Shown here in pieces: positions 12,310 through 23,085 of a stretch of DNA of 64,000 nt. Origin of the DNA: Pseudopithomyces maydicus (lineage: Eukaryota; Ascomycota; Dothideomycetes; Pleosporales; Didymosphaeriaceae); contig JANTUC010000009.1 in NCBI GenBank assembly GCA_026873275.1, positions 1,116,001 to 1,180,000 of the forward strand. Direction: 5' to 3'. The notes under the pieces were generated by a model. The model was given only the letters and a program-made list of their open reading frames with translations. It was not told where the DNA came from and did no database searches. Position 1 is the first letter of the stretch; every line of letters begins with the position of its first letter. The position numbers were made by a program, and so were the translations under genes.

Positions 12310-14204
12310 TCACTTTTTCCACCCCAAGACAGCCTCATCAACCTCTTTCCGATATCTCTGCTGACTTTCGCACTGTTCCAAGAAGACCTTGTACTTTGCC
12401 TGCAACAGGCTCTTCAGAGCCTTGTCGTTGCTCGGCTTTACCATCTTCCCTGATTTGCTCAAACGATCCATAATATCCCACAGTGGCTCACTTTGGCCCT
12501 CTTTATCAGTACTCGCAGCCTTCGCTCCAAGCATAGCTGCACCATGAACAACTGCTGCGTGTACGTATCGCGGGATCAGAACCGGCATATCGCACGCTGC
12601 TGCGATGAGCTCCATGAGAATGTCATTTTGGCATTGCGAACCGGACATGAATATCGAGGATATGACGTGACCGGATTTGTTCATGGCTGAGACAATCTGA
12701 TGGGTTTGGAGCGCGATGAATTCCATGGTTGCATAATAGTATAGCGCAAGGCCATCCAAGCTTTTGTCAGAACTCAAGCCAATTACCGAACCCTTCATGT
12801 CCGGATCTGCTATGGGCGACCGATTGCCGAAGAGATCGCCGTAGAGGAAAAAGTGGCGGCCTAGCCAGGACGTATGCGGTGCGTTCTCCTTTTCAGCAAG
12901 CTCTCGAAGATGTTCATTTAGATAATCGTAGACATTCAAATTCAGGGTCTCGGCAACCGTGATGGCCTCTTGATGAGCAGGATGCGTCTCGATGACATGC
13001 TTGAGGAGCTCTCCCGTTGCGCTCTGACCACCCTCAGCCATCCAGAAGTCTGGAAGCAAGACATCACGGTAAGGACCCCACACACCGTTGACGAATACAG
13101 GGTCCCGCGACATTGCGAGGTGGCATGTGGATGTACCGGCGACAGCAGCCAGGCGGGTGAATGCTTGAGAGACGTCGTTCTTGGGTGCATCCATGTCCAA
13201 AGTGTCCTCGTCCAGCTTGACCTTGGCACCAACAGTGCCTATCCAGCCGGCATAAGCGTCAATGACACCACTACCGACCGAGATGCCCGGCTGGAGACCC
13301 ATATCAGCGGCTGCTTTTTCGCTCAACGTCCCGACAAGCTCGCCGGCAGTAAGATAGCGACCATTCTGCCGTGTGTTAGCCAGCGTTTCACTCACGGTCA
13401 GAAGAACATCACCACTTTGTCGACGCCACCCAAGCGCTTAAAGTTATCTTCACAGAGATCACCGAGTCCGACTTCCTTTAGAAAGTCTTCCTGCCACCCC
13501 TTCACACTTCCATCTACACCAACAGGTACGAATCCTTGCTTGCAGACGACACTGCAGAAGCTACGTGTCTCATTTCCGGTAGCAATGTGTGTAAGCGCAT
13601 CAGCCAAGTCATAGAATTTACAGCGATCGAACAACTCTTTTGGCATGTTATTCTTCAACCACAGTACTTTGGGTATTTCCATCTCTATCGACATCTTGCC
13701 CCCTACGTAACGTAGCAAGTTGTGATTGGTGGCATTGATCTCCTGCGTCTCTTCCACCGGGCGATGATCCAACCAGAGAATGACGTTGCGGTCGTTTCCA
13801 TCTCTATTGTCAAAGTCTGGCCCCGTGACGGAAATGGGCTCGTCCGTATCGTTGGAGAAGACGGACAGGGAACAGGTAGCATCGAAGCCGATGCCGCGGA
13901 TCGAGGTTTTGTCAATACCGTGCTGGTCTATAGCTCGTCTGACTGACGAGCAAATGCAACGCCAGATATCCGTTGTTGATTGTTCCTGACATGATTAGAC
14001 TTGTCGTGTCTTGCTGCTGTCTCACGGGACGACACGTACATAATACCCTGTTTGTGGCTGCCACAAGGCAATGTTCTCTGAAGCCAGGCCGACTATATCG
14101 CCTTGATCGTTCATGATGCAGGCTCTGGCACTCCCCGTGCCTACGTCAATACCGATGTAGTGCTCGACATGAGGCCGGAGTTCATCGCGAGTACTCGTAG
14201 ACAT
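12310..14204 (-). CDS. FGGY-family carbohydrate kinase (ribulokinase-like, YDR109C/FGGY type)
   Basis: Three exons on the minus strand, 14204-14040, 13985-13413 and 13365-12310, give 597 aa in a continuous frame. Introns of 54 and 47 nt have good borders. The N-terminus has the FGGY phosphate-1 motif YIGIDVGTGSARACIMND. The middle carries ILWLDHR and KVLWLKNNMP, and the C-terminal half carries GSGVIDAYAGWIGTVGAKV, AGTSTCHLAMS and FMSGSQCQNDILMELIAAA. These features match eukaryotic FGGY proteins (human FGGY, yeast YDR109C), which phosphorylate D-ribulose in a metabolite-repair or pentose role. The length is normal for the family. The exact substrate is inferred from family membership. Confidence 0.9.
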
Positions 14205-14857
14205 GGTTCGGATTCACGCAACAAAGAAGCAGCAAGTACACCGGCTCCAAGAAACAATTGATGTGAGTATTCGAGAGTGGAACAGGCCAGCTCTCAGGGG
14301 ATATGGGGACATAAATGTTGAGAGCATCAACATAGCTGTCATGCGGCATGAGCTCATGCAGCTCGTGGACCCTTGACAGCTGCTTGGTAGTGGGGGCGGG
14401 GCATGCCCTTCCCGCCCAGTGGGCTACCAATCGATCAAAGGCGGTGCATGTTTTGCCAGAGCTATTCCCACACTTGGTTTGTGAGCCGTGTCTGGGGCTT
14501 CACATGTGGGGATCACGAAGCCCTTTGGTCCCACTCTTTTGCTTGGGGTTGGCTTGCTGATGCCGATGGATGCAAACATCGCCACCGCATCAACGGTACG
14601 TAGTGATCCGCGGGTATTCGGAAGCTTGCCGGAAGGTGGCGGGATCCTTCACACCAAGGGCCCACACCCCTGCTGATTCAGAGGCGTCGGTCGCCTTGAA
14701 TCGACTGTAATCTACTGGACTCTTGTTACCCCAAGATTTCGGTGTCGGCGGAACGTTTCGCCGAGCACGCCGCCCGGTGAGGTGGTCCAGCGGGTCCAGC
14801 GCGCGGCTCGACAACACGACAGCAGCCATCGACCACACCTGCGTACTGCTGCCCGTC
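14205..14857. promoter_or_regulatory. Divergent intergenic region, sugar kinase / EMC10
   Basis: About 650 bp separating two divergently transcribed genes, so it should hold both promoters. I see no distinctive operator or repeat. Confidence 0.5.
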
Positions 14858-15471
14858 ATGCTGTTCGCCAAGCTTCTCATGCTGCCTATGGCAGTTGCCT
14901 CCTCGGTCACGATATACGTGTCCTCTGTCCCCACCACTTCCTCTTCGTCTACCGCTGTAATCCCGTCTCCCATCCCGCTTGTACACATTTCCTACGACGC
15001 CGACCAATCCACCGGCACCGTGACCTCGTACACCCCGCCACAGGGCTCCTACGCACCCGACCATCTCTTGCGCATAGGCCTGTTGGATACCAAGGCAGAT
15101 ACATGGAAGGGCGTGCTCACATCGGCAGCGAGCTTTGCGGACGAGTACAAGAAGAAATTCGTGGTGCACGTCGATGAGAAGGGCGAGCCGTATCACGTTG
15201 GATTTAGCACGAGTGAAAAGGGTGCAGGAGAGGACTTGGAGGTAGAAATTGTGAAGAGGGAGGCTGGACCCAGACCCATGCTGAACAAGCCCATCGTGTT
15301 GAATGCCGAGGGAAAGATTGATTCGAAGGAACCAGAAAAGACCTTCATCCAAAAGTGAGTGCACGCATATCAGCACACGTCATGGTTTGGAATGCTAACG
15401 CGGACTGTAGATACTGGTGGATGATTGCAATTTTCCTTCTTGTGCAAATGGTAGCAGGTGGGAAGGAGTAA
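14858..15471 (+). CDS. emc10: ER membrane protein complex subunit 10 homologue
   Basis: Exons 14858-15354 and 15411-15471 (56-nt intron with branch gctaac) encode 185 aa. The N-terminus MLFAKLLMLPMAVASS is a plausible signal peptide. A beta-rich lumenal region follows, and the C-terminus carries the family signature (MLNKPIVLNAEGK, then KEPEKTFIQKYWWMIAIFLL) with a final hydrophobic helix. EMC10 is a subunit of the ER membrane insertase complex that inserts tail-anchored and multipass proteins. I chose the ATG at 14858 because it begins the signal peptide; an open frame continues upstream without an ATG. Confidence 0.8.
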
Positions 15472-15972
15472 AGGATTCGATGGCCCTGACCATTCCTTCA
15501 TTCATCACCTTCCAAAAGCCATGGTCGGCGGCGATACTGTTCGTACGCTACAACCAAACGAACCGTCTTCAACCGCACACCTGATCTTCACGGACCAAAA
15601 TCAGAACGGAATCGCAAAGATAGGTGACTCCGCAAATCCCGAACACGAGACCATTTTGCGGACATGGAACGGGCCGGATGAAATATGTATCTTCTTCGCT
15701 AATTAAAACAAAAACCAATTGTTTATCATTTTCCTGTCGGCTGACCACATGACCTACGCCGGGCTGCGCGTAGAATCGTTAATCTGAAGACGCCGTAAAA
15801 CTACCAGGATCCATCGCGTTCCCAGAACAACCCCAAGTGTCTTACGGGATGTCGCGGCAATGATGTTGCTGGCATGGGTATCGTTCGTAAAGGATGCATT
15901 AGTGGGTTCTTTGCAACCACGAGTGCTTGGGACAAGGAGAACCGTCAGGCGTCGGCCTTCGGGGCATGAAGG
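15472..15972. other. Intergenic, convergent 3' ends
   Basis: Between the 3' ends of emc10 and the RRM gene on the minus strand. No gene or distinctive element is seen; the small ORF at 15458-15706 has no recognisable domain. Confidence 0.5.
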
Positions 15973-16886
15973 CTAGTATCGCCTGCGGGGACCTCGGGGT
16001 GGGTTTCCGCGGTCGTTGAATCCGTATCGGCCATCCTGGAAACTTCCATTGCCGGCACGAGCTCCACTGTTGGTGTCGACATGCATGTCATCATAGGACG
16101 TCTGGTTGAGACGGCCAGAGGGTCGAGCGTGAAGAGCGGCCGGACTGGGGCCACCTTCCTTCATGTACACGTAGAGAGTCTTGCCATCCGCCTGCGGGAA
16201 CAATAGGTCAGTATGGACAGTGTATAAACGTACGGGCTTTTTCTTCCACCCACCTTTTTACCGTTGAAGGTGGCAATGACATTCTCGGCACCGTCCCTTG
16301 TCGCGAAGGTGAGCTCGGCCATGACGGTGGGATTGGGGACAACGACGCGGCACTCGAGAAGTTCGCCGCCAACCTGCCCCATGACCTGTTCGATATCGGC
16401 TGCGGTGGTCCCAGGGGCAAAGTTGGAGGCGATGACGGTGTGCGGGATGCTGGCGCTACTAGCAGCACCTTTGATGTTTAGACCGAAGTCCCCATTCCGA
16501 GCGAAAGCATCTCTGTTCAAAGCCGAGGCAAACTTGCCCAAGTTGCGCGTATTGCGGCCGATGTGCGGTGTAGACGCGGTGCGATTGAGAGCTTTTCTCG
16601 GAGGGCCGTTTGGATTGTTGAGCTTGTGAAGGTCGTGCTGCCACTTGCCATCGATGTTTGCCGCGGGTTTTGCTGAGGACGAGCGATGCTTTTGGATGCC
16701 GCTCATGCGGCTCAGCAGGGTTGGCTTCTGCGAGGCGGCGCGTCCGTTGAGAGAGGCGGCACCAGACCCAGCTGCGTTGGCCTTGCGCCCGCGGCTCCCT
16801 AGAAATTGCTGGGCCAGCGCCTCGTTCCTCTTCTTCTCACGGGCGTCCTTGACAAAGTCGGCGAAAGAAGCGTTCTGCGCGGCCAT
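15973..16886 (-). CDS. RRM-containing RNA-binding protein
   Basis: Exons 16886-16254 and 16191-15973 (62-nt intron) encode 283 aa. The N-terminal half is basic and low-complexity, beginning MAAQNASFADFVKDAREKKR. A single RNA recognition motif spans about residues 145-225: HTVIASNFAPGTTAADIEQV, ECRVVVPNPTVMAELTF and ENVIATFNGKKADGKTLYVY. The intron falls inside the last part of the RRM. The tail is Gly/Arg-rich (FNDRGNPPRGPRRRY), as in many mRNP proteins. The layout resembles Yra1/ALY-type export adaptors, but I cannot assign it to a named family. Confidence 0.8.
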
Positions 16887-18542
16887 GGTTGCGGTCGACC
16901 GAGGAGGGCGTGGGGGAGGAATGAGAGACGTCGAGCGGGAGCTGCGCGTGCGAGGAGACCCAAGAGGCGAAAGAATGCGGCGCGCGTCCGCAGCGCAGCG
17001 GCCAGCGCGCACGGACGCTGCACGTCCTCTTCGGCCCCCGGCGAAACCACGCCGCCGCGCCGCGCAAAATAACTTTCTTCGCGCGCCCGCTGCTGCTCTT
17101 CCACAACACAGCACCGCCTCTGGTAAGTCTGCCCCTGCCCCTCTCCCTGCCCCCGAGCACGCTCAATGTGATGAACATTCGTGTCGCCCCTATCATACAT
17201 ATTGTGGTGATTGACCCCCAAGCCAAACGGGATTTCTGATCTTTGCACCCTCGGCCCCTCTTCTCTCTGGACAGCTTCCATGTGCAACGCTGACTCGCCT
17301 TCAGAAACAGAGCATGCTGCAGATTGCAGGACTTGCGCTCATGGTTGCGTGAAGGGTCATGGTAAAACATGTGCCCCAGCCAGCCCGCCAGCCCGCCCGC
17401 CAGCTGAGCTAGACGCGACTCTCAGGCCCCAGAACCACCCCATACCGCCCCGGCTTGGCCGTACGCACCTGTGCGCCATATTGAACGGGACAGGACAGTC
17501 GCGTGTTCGTTGTAGAGCACCCTGTCTACAAGATAGAGCAGCCAGCCGTGGTCCTCGGAGCCCTGGACCGCCACACTGTCCAGGTAGCATCCTTCTGTAA
17601 GCACAACCCTTGCCTCCCGCACCGCTTTACATGATGAGCAACATATGTACTATCAAATACCGACATATCCTGGGGATCAAAATATGGTTCGATTACCTGA
17701 GAGCTTTCTCACCGTCTTCACGTTACTCTTGTCACGATGCAACACCCTTGCTAATTTAATTACTCGAAGATGTAGACTCCCCGCTCACTTGCTTTGCCAT
17801 CAGACAGAGGCCTTGTAATGGTACGTTGCTGCGTTTTCTTTACCTCCCCGCACTGATGAACGAAATTTCCATGCTAGCACTGAAGGGGCAACCCTCATGC
17901 TGGATCAAACAATTTACTTTTCATCTTTCGACTGATCGCCCTTCTGTTGTTCTTGTCAAAGTTTTTTTATCATGCTGTGAATAAAAACTGACCCTTACAA
18001 AAGTGACCTTGAAGCCGCTGATCGGTTGAGCACCAAGTCGAGTGCTACGTGATTAACACCGTACTCTTATCGATCCTGGTCAAGCCTCGTCGCCGTACCC
18101 GGCCTTGCATCAGTAGCTTGTGATTACAGTGTTATGCTTAGGATGCATATGTGTATGTATACCTTTTGCAGACACTCGTACGGGAGCTGAGCTCCTCTGT
18201 TGTGACACATGTACCTTGATTAGATAGTTGTAAATATAATGTCACAGAATCAAATTCATCCAAGCCTCTTCCTCAATTTACACCTGTGCCTCCCCATCCG
18301 CTACGGATGTACCCTTCTCGGCACATCGAGCCTGAACTTGGGTGAAGTCTGGTAGCAGTACCCGCATGCGAATATTTGGCTTGGACTGCCGATGAAGTGT
18401 ATGGTTCGGCAAAATTCGGAGCCGAGCCCTTTCCTTTCCCTGGGATCTGATAAGCGCGCGACTCCACTTTCATAGTCAATACTCACCGCAACCTGCACTC
18501 CAACTGCCTATCTGCAACATTACGAATACTGTATATCTCAGC
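16887..18542. other. Intergenic, 1.65 kb, divergent
   Basis: Lies between the divergent RRM and SFH5 genes. The part next to 16887 is very GC- and Arg-codon-rich in several frames, giving long overlapping ORFs on both strands that look spurious. 17400-18500 becomes AT-rich. No gene is supported. Confidence 0.5.
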
Positions 18543-19652
18543 ATGTCAGCCAAGCCTGAAGAGCACACTGCCGTGGCTGCTGACGCTGCCTCTGGGCCTG
18601 TTGAGAAGCTGGATGAGGTACCAGCCAGCTCCACAGCGGCCCAAGCACCCATCACGGAGAAGTCAGAAGGCGTCAGCGATGCTCCCGTTAAGGATCTGGA
18701 GAACTTGGATCTCTCCGACAAAGTCACAGGAGCTGCAGCCGATCCTGTGCCTGCTGCGCCTGTCGTGACACCCGAGACTAAAGAAGATTCCAACACGCCT
18801 TCGACCAGTCCGACCAGTCCGACCTGGCCAGAAACCCCCGCCGACCACCCTCTCAGCAAATTTTTTGGCCTAATCGAAGAGCTTACTAAAGAAGCTGAGT
18901 ACAATGAAATCTACGGAATCCCTCTTTCACCAACCAATGAGTTCCACACCAAGCTCATACTACAAAAGTTTCTACGCGCCAACCAGGGCGATATCGAGAA
19001 GGCCAAACATCAGCTTCTGGATACGCTCAAGTGGCGCAAAGAATTTGACCCGGTCAAGGCCGCAAACGAGTCATTCGAAAAGAGTCGATTTGAAGGATTG
19101 GGCTACATCCTGCAAGTTGAAGGTGTACCGGAAAGCGTGAACAAAAGCGATGTTGTCACCTTCAATGTCTACGGTGCTGTCAAAGACAACAAGAAAACCT
19201 TTGGCGACCTCGAGGCATTCCTGCGCTGGCGCGTTGGGCTGATGGAGCGCTCTGTTCAACATCTCAATCTCTCCACTGTTACTGAACCCATCCCTGATTT
19301 CGGTGCAGGCCCTGATCCCTACCAGGGTATTCAAATCCATGACTACTTGCAGGTCTCCTTCTTCCGACAAGACCCCCTTGTCAAGGCTGCTACCAAGAAG
19401 ACAATCGATATACTTAGCCGGTGCTATCCCGAAACGCTCAGCCGCAAATTCTTCGTGAATGTTCCGGTGGTCATGGGCTGGGTGTATCAAGCGGCTAAGC
19501 TGCTCGTCAGCAAGGAGACAGTCAAGAAGTTTACTGTGCTAAGCTACGGCAACGCATTGGCAGGGGAATTGGGGAAAGGGCTGCCAAAAGAATATGGCGG
19601 TGAGCAAGGCGCGTTAAGTGAGATTGGAGAGGGCATGAAGCTTCAAGATTGA
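18543..19652 (+). CDS. sfh5: Sec14-domain phosphatidylinositol transfer protein SFH5
   Basis: A single uninterrupted exon encodes 369 aa. The first 95 residues are acidic, Ala/Pro/Ser/Thr-rich and disordered. The CRAL-TRIO N-terminal helices follow (LILQKFLRANQGDIEKAKHQ) and then the Sec14 lipid-binding domain (about residues 180-340), with DYLQVSFFRQDP, RCYPETLSRKFFVNVP and the end motif LPKEYGGEQG. This is the fungal SFH5 arrangement. The family moves phosphatidylinositol between ER and plasma membrane, and yeast Sfh5 binds heme. Whether heme binding applies here cannot be judged without alignment of the ligand residues. Confidence 0.92.
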   Translation: MSAKPEEHTAVAADAASGPVEKLDEVPASSTAAQAPITEKSEGVSDAPVKDLENLDLSDKVTGAAADPVPAAPVVTPETKEDSNTPSTSPTSPTWPETPADHPLSKFFGLIEELTKEAEYNEIYGIPLSPTNEFHTKLILQKFLRANQGDIEKAKHQLLDTLKWRKEFDPVKAANESFEKSRFEGLGYILQVEGVPESVNKSDVVTFNVYGAVKDNKKTFGDLEAFLRWRVGLMERSVQHLNLSTVTEPIPDFGAGPDPYQGIQIHDYLQVSFFRQDPLVKAATKKTIDILSRCYPETLSRKFFVNVPVVMGWVYQAAKLLVSKETVKKFTVLSYGNALAGELGKGLPKEYGGEQGALSEIGEGMKLQD

Positions 19653-20203
19653 AATTTGAAGCTTGAGGAAAGAAAGGAGTGGGGACGTAATGGCAGGTGA
19701 TTCGATACTGTTTTATGAAAGACTGATGCGTTGATTGATATACCCTACTCACTTTGAAACAATGCATTATAGTCGCATATCCTGCAAGAGGGACATCACA
19801 CAATCATTCTGGTACTACGTTGTGCGTGAGATTCGTGTTTCGTTTGCGCTGATCCAAACTCATTTGATGGATTTCAACATCAACATGTTTCCAAGTATTC
19901 AATGGGTTATACTAGTCAACCTTGCCGCACTTCGCAATCGGTCGGGTCTCCAAAATTCAACCTCGCGTGCCTAACGAGCAAACAGAGCGTGTGCACCTAG
20001 GCTACCACGGCACCTAAAACTCCTGTCCTTTATTTTCTAAGCACTGCTCGACCTACTCAATCACACAGCCCCTACGCTCAGCCCAACACATTTCAAGAGT
20101 TTTGTCCTGCAGCTACAGCGGACCTGTCCCTGGGCTTATCTTTGGCAATACCACTCACAATCCCACTGCGTCAACACTGTCAAATCGGTCAAACAATCTC
20201 ACT
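19653..20203. other. Intergenic
   Basis: The 3' flank of sfh5 and promoter of the next gene, both on the plus strand. No distinct element is recognised. Confidence 0.5.
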
Positions 20204-21250
20204 ATGACCAAGCGTGCAAAGGTAAGTGTTGTCCTTGCCTTGCGTCTGTTAAGCTGGCTGACAATACACAGAAAGCCGTGGATTACACCGAGTCTAGTCT
20301 TTCCGATGACGACGATATCGAGGAGCAAGTCCGGAACAAGCGATGCAAGACCGCTCACCCTACACGGGCACCCACCTTGGGCTTATCACTTCCGAAGATG
20401 CGGAGGAAGACCTTCAATGGAAAGCAGTTGGATGAGACGAAATTTGAATTTCTCAAACTGTAAGTGCAACGAGTCTATCGGTTTTCTGGTCGTAGGCGCT
20501 GCCTACTAGCTACTTGGGTATCTTGGGGCGATTGAAACAACTTCGCTGACTTTTTTCAGGTCTGCTGAGATTCGAAATATAATCTACCAATATGCCTTCG
20601 CTACTGGGTTGCCTTTGAAAATGATACAAGAGCTGAGAAACGCTGGCGGAAGACTTGGCCTCCAGTCCAACACGGGAAAGGTTCATCGAAAGCTCTCGCA
20701 AAAGCAAAAGCAAAAGCGAAAGAAGCAGGCGGACATCACTTTCCACTTCCTCGTCGTTTGCAAGCAGATCTATCACGAGGCCGCCCCTCTCGTCTTCAAG
20801 CACAATCTGCTCAAATTTGAGTCCCGAGATGTCTTAATGGGCTTCATTGATCAGTATCCCATGCATATCTCCAATCTTCGTCGAATCAACGTCTCATTGC
20901 GCATCGACAAAGATAGCGGTTTGGCCTCCGCTGTCCGAGATATTTTTGACCATCCCGGCCTCGCAAAGCTGGAGAAGTTTGATGTTACCATCTATACCAC
21001 GGAGAAGACCCTTGAAGTAGCTGCTCGAGAGTTGTATGCTCTGGCGCGCGTTTGGATCAGGCGCGTTGCTCAACGTGAGGACGATCAGTATGCCGTCCTC
21101 AAAATCCTATATGTCTCAAGCGTCATGTCCCACAGTAAGAGAACCATGTGGTCAGGAAAAGGAAACGGAAATCCATTCATGGATATGTTCGCAAAAGTTG
21201 TAGCTGAAAAGGCCAGTCGTCTGAGGTCCGACACTGGGTGTCAGGCTTAG
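20204..21250 (+). CDS. Fungal 2EXR/F-box-like protein of unknown function
   Basis: Three exons, 20204-20221 (six codons), 20272-20459 and 20560-21250, with introns of 50 and 100 nt, encode 298 aa. After an acidic N-terminus and a basic patch, the segment FEFLKLSAEIRNIIYQYAF is the short motif that opens many Pezizomycotina proteins of the 2EXR/F-box-like type. A Lys/Gln-rich linker and FLVVCKQIYHEAAPLVFKHN, also typical of these proteins, follow. These families are abundant in filamentous fungi and mostly uncharacterised, so no biochemical role is assigned. The very short first exon rests on a good donor (gtaagt) and acceptor. Confidence 0.75.
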
Positions 21251-21835
21251 TCTGGCTTCTCGTCGAAGTTCCAATTTTACGGAACCGTTGGCAAAGCAAA
21301 TAGACGAGACTCTACCCAGCCTGTGTCTCTTGTCATTTGAAGATGTCCCGACTCCACACGTTGCGTATTGGTATGCTCAGGGCATGGATAAGGTATGATG
21401 GATTGTTGGCTTTGCCATACTTAGTGTCCTCAATCTGCGACTGTTCTTCTCTCGTTCGAGATCATTGGTTAGTGTTGGATTGATACCACCATGTGCCCTA
21501 GAGCTTTTTATAATGGCGGATATGTCTTCACTCGAAATTAATTTCCGGTGAGCTTTTCTATGCATGCTGGTATGGAAGTGTTTGTCTTGCGACACATAAT
21601 GCATCTTTTTTTTAATGATAGTCAGAGGAAGTTCACTATTTGCCACGATCATGATTTTGTTTGACCCCATTTTATCGCCGATGCTTTTCTTCGAACGTTT
21701 TGACCAATTTTTCTAAACGCTTCATAGCCTATGTTTCAAGGTTGTCAACATCTGCCACCGCATACCTCTAACAATCTGCTGCTTCCTTCGCAAAACTAAA
21801 ACACACGCACATACACAAACACCCCTGACAAAATA
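21251..21835. other. Intergenic, convergent 3' ends
   Basis: AT-rich 3'-flanking sequence between two convergent genes; no gene seen. Confidence 0.5.
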
Positions 21836-22648
21836 TTATTCTTTTTCAAATACGGCCTTGAATGTCTCGAGATTCCTCAGTCCGATTGGCCCTGCTGCAT
21901 ATACCGCGAAATCCAAATTCTCAAACCAGCCTGTAAATTCCTCCATCTCAATTGCCCTCTTCATCTCTTCCGCTACGATACCGGGCGGGCATCGGTATGC
22001 CCCGCAACCCATAGCACCCAGTACCAGATTCGTCACTCCGTTATGTGCAGCCACCCTCAACGTAAGAAGTATCTTCTCTCTTAGATTTTCCAAATCGGTC
22101 GTTTTAGCAAATTGTTTCTTATCATCTGTAAGAGGAGGTAGACACGGTGCAGCAACTGTTATAACAGATAGCACATGTCTCTGCGCTGAAGCGAACTCCA
22201 CAAGCCCGTTGTCCAATGTATCCCTGAACACAACGACAGCTGGCGACAATATCCCGGCACAAGATCCAGGTCCGGTGTTTGGCCAAGGATACCACTCTCG
22301 CTTGAGAGTCTCATATAAAGTCGAGGAATAGCAAAGGGCCTCCTCCTGAGTCTTAGAGAGGGAGTAACGCCAGCCACCACCAGGCTCAATATCGCTAGCG
22401 AGGTTCAATACCCCAATTTTACCTTTCGTCGAAGTAATTTTGCGGGCAAGTTCGAAGGCATCGCTGTTGTGGATTCTGATGGGGTTGAGAGTCAAATTTG
22501 GGAAGGATGAATGCTGATTGTCCAATGGTGGAAGCTGAGAGGGGATGAAGACGCTTTCGAGGGATCCACCTGGGGTCTCAGTTACGATAGACGCAGATCG
22601 AGCTATTGTATCTTCGCAAATCATACGACGGGTTGCGAAGTCGACCAT
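21836..22648 (-). CDS. Microbial-type poly(ADP-ribose) glycohydrolase, TIGR02452/DUF2263 family
   Basis: A single exon of 270 aa. It has the PARG catalytic signature GGG-x8-QEE: GGG at residues 90-92, within IEPGGGWRYSLSKTQEEALC, and QEE at 101-103. The second acidic residue is the expected catalytic Glu. The preceding KIGVLNLASD and the following LVLGAMGCGAYRCPPG are the usual ligand-contact segments of this macrodomain-like fold. Family members in bacteria and filamentous fungi release ADP-ribose from poly(ADP-ribose). The size is that of a single catalytic domain with no extra regulatory region. The cellular role is inferred. Confidence 0.85.
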   Translation of the reverse strand: MVDFATRRMICEDTIARSASIVTETPGGSLESVFIPSQLPPLDNQHSSFPNLTLNPIRIHNSDAFELARKITSTKGKIGVLNLASDIEPGGGWRYSLSKTQEEALCYSSTLYETLKREWYPWPNTGPGSCAGILSPAVVVFRDTLDNGLVEFASAQRHVLSVITVAAPCLPPLTDDKKQFAKTTDLENLREKILLTLRVAAHNGVTNLVLGAMGCGAYRCPPGIVAEEMKRAIEMEEFTGWFENLDFAVYAAGPIGLRNLETFKAVFEKE

Positions 22649-23085
22649 GTTTATGTGCTGTAATTTAAAATGCGATTAAAAGAAAAGGATTCTTCATGTG
22701 GTGACCTGGTTGAGATGGGTGAACGTGGAACTTTGTTAAACTCGGTTGCCTAGGGTTGGTGGCCTGAAGTCAATTCTACCTAGCAAGCACCTAAATGGAC
22801 CTAGTTTCTTCCGCCAGGCAACAACTCATGTCCAAGCTGTGTCAAGCACAGACAACTTAGTTGGGAAATTTCGGCACATAATTCTATTTCGATTCAGACT
22901 GGTACATACATGTCACAAATAAAGAAACCTTACACAGAGTTAGGCACACGCTGCTGATTGTTAGGACGTCAATGCATGAAGGGCTCGCCGTTGTAATTTC
23001 GAAAATACTTATCATGCACCAAAAGCAAACACTCAATGGCCCTAAACTTCTGCATGCAACTTGATCTATGACAAAAGCTGCCCGA
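22649..23085. other. Intergenic
   Basis: Promoter side of the PARG gene and 3' flank of nic96, both on the minus strand; no further feature recognised. Confidence 0.5.

Noticed and set aside
14726..15376. Minus-strand ORF of 216 aa antisense to emc10
   Set aside because: Composition is Arg/Gly/His-rich with no domain; the plus strand gives a signal peptide, the EMC10 signature and a good intron.
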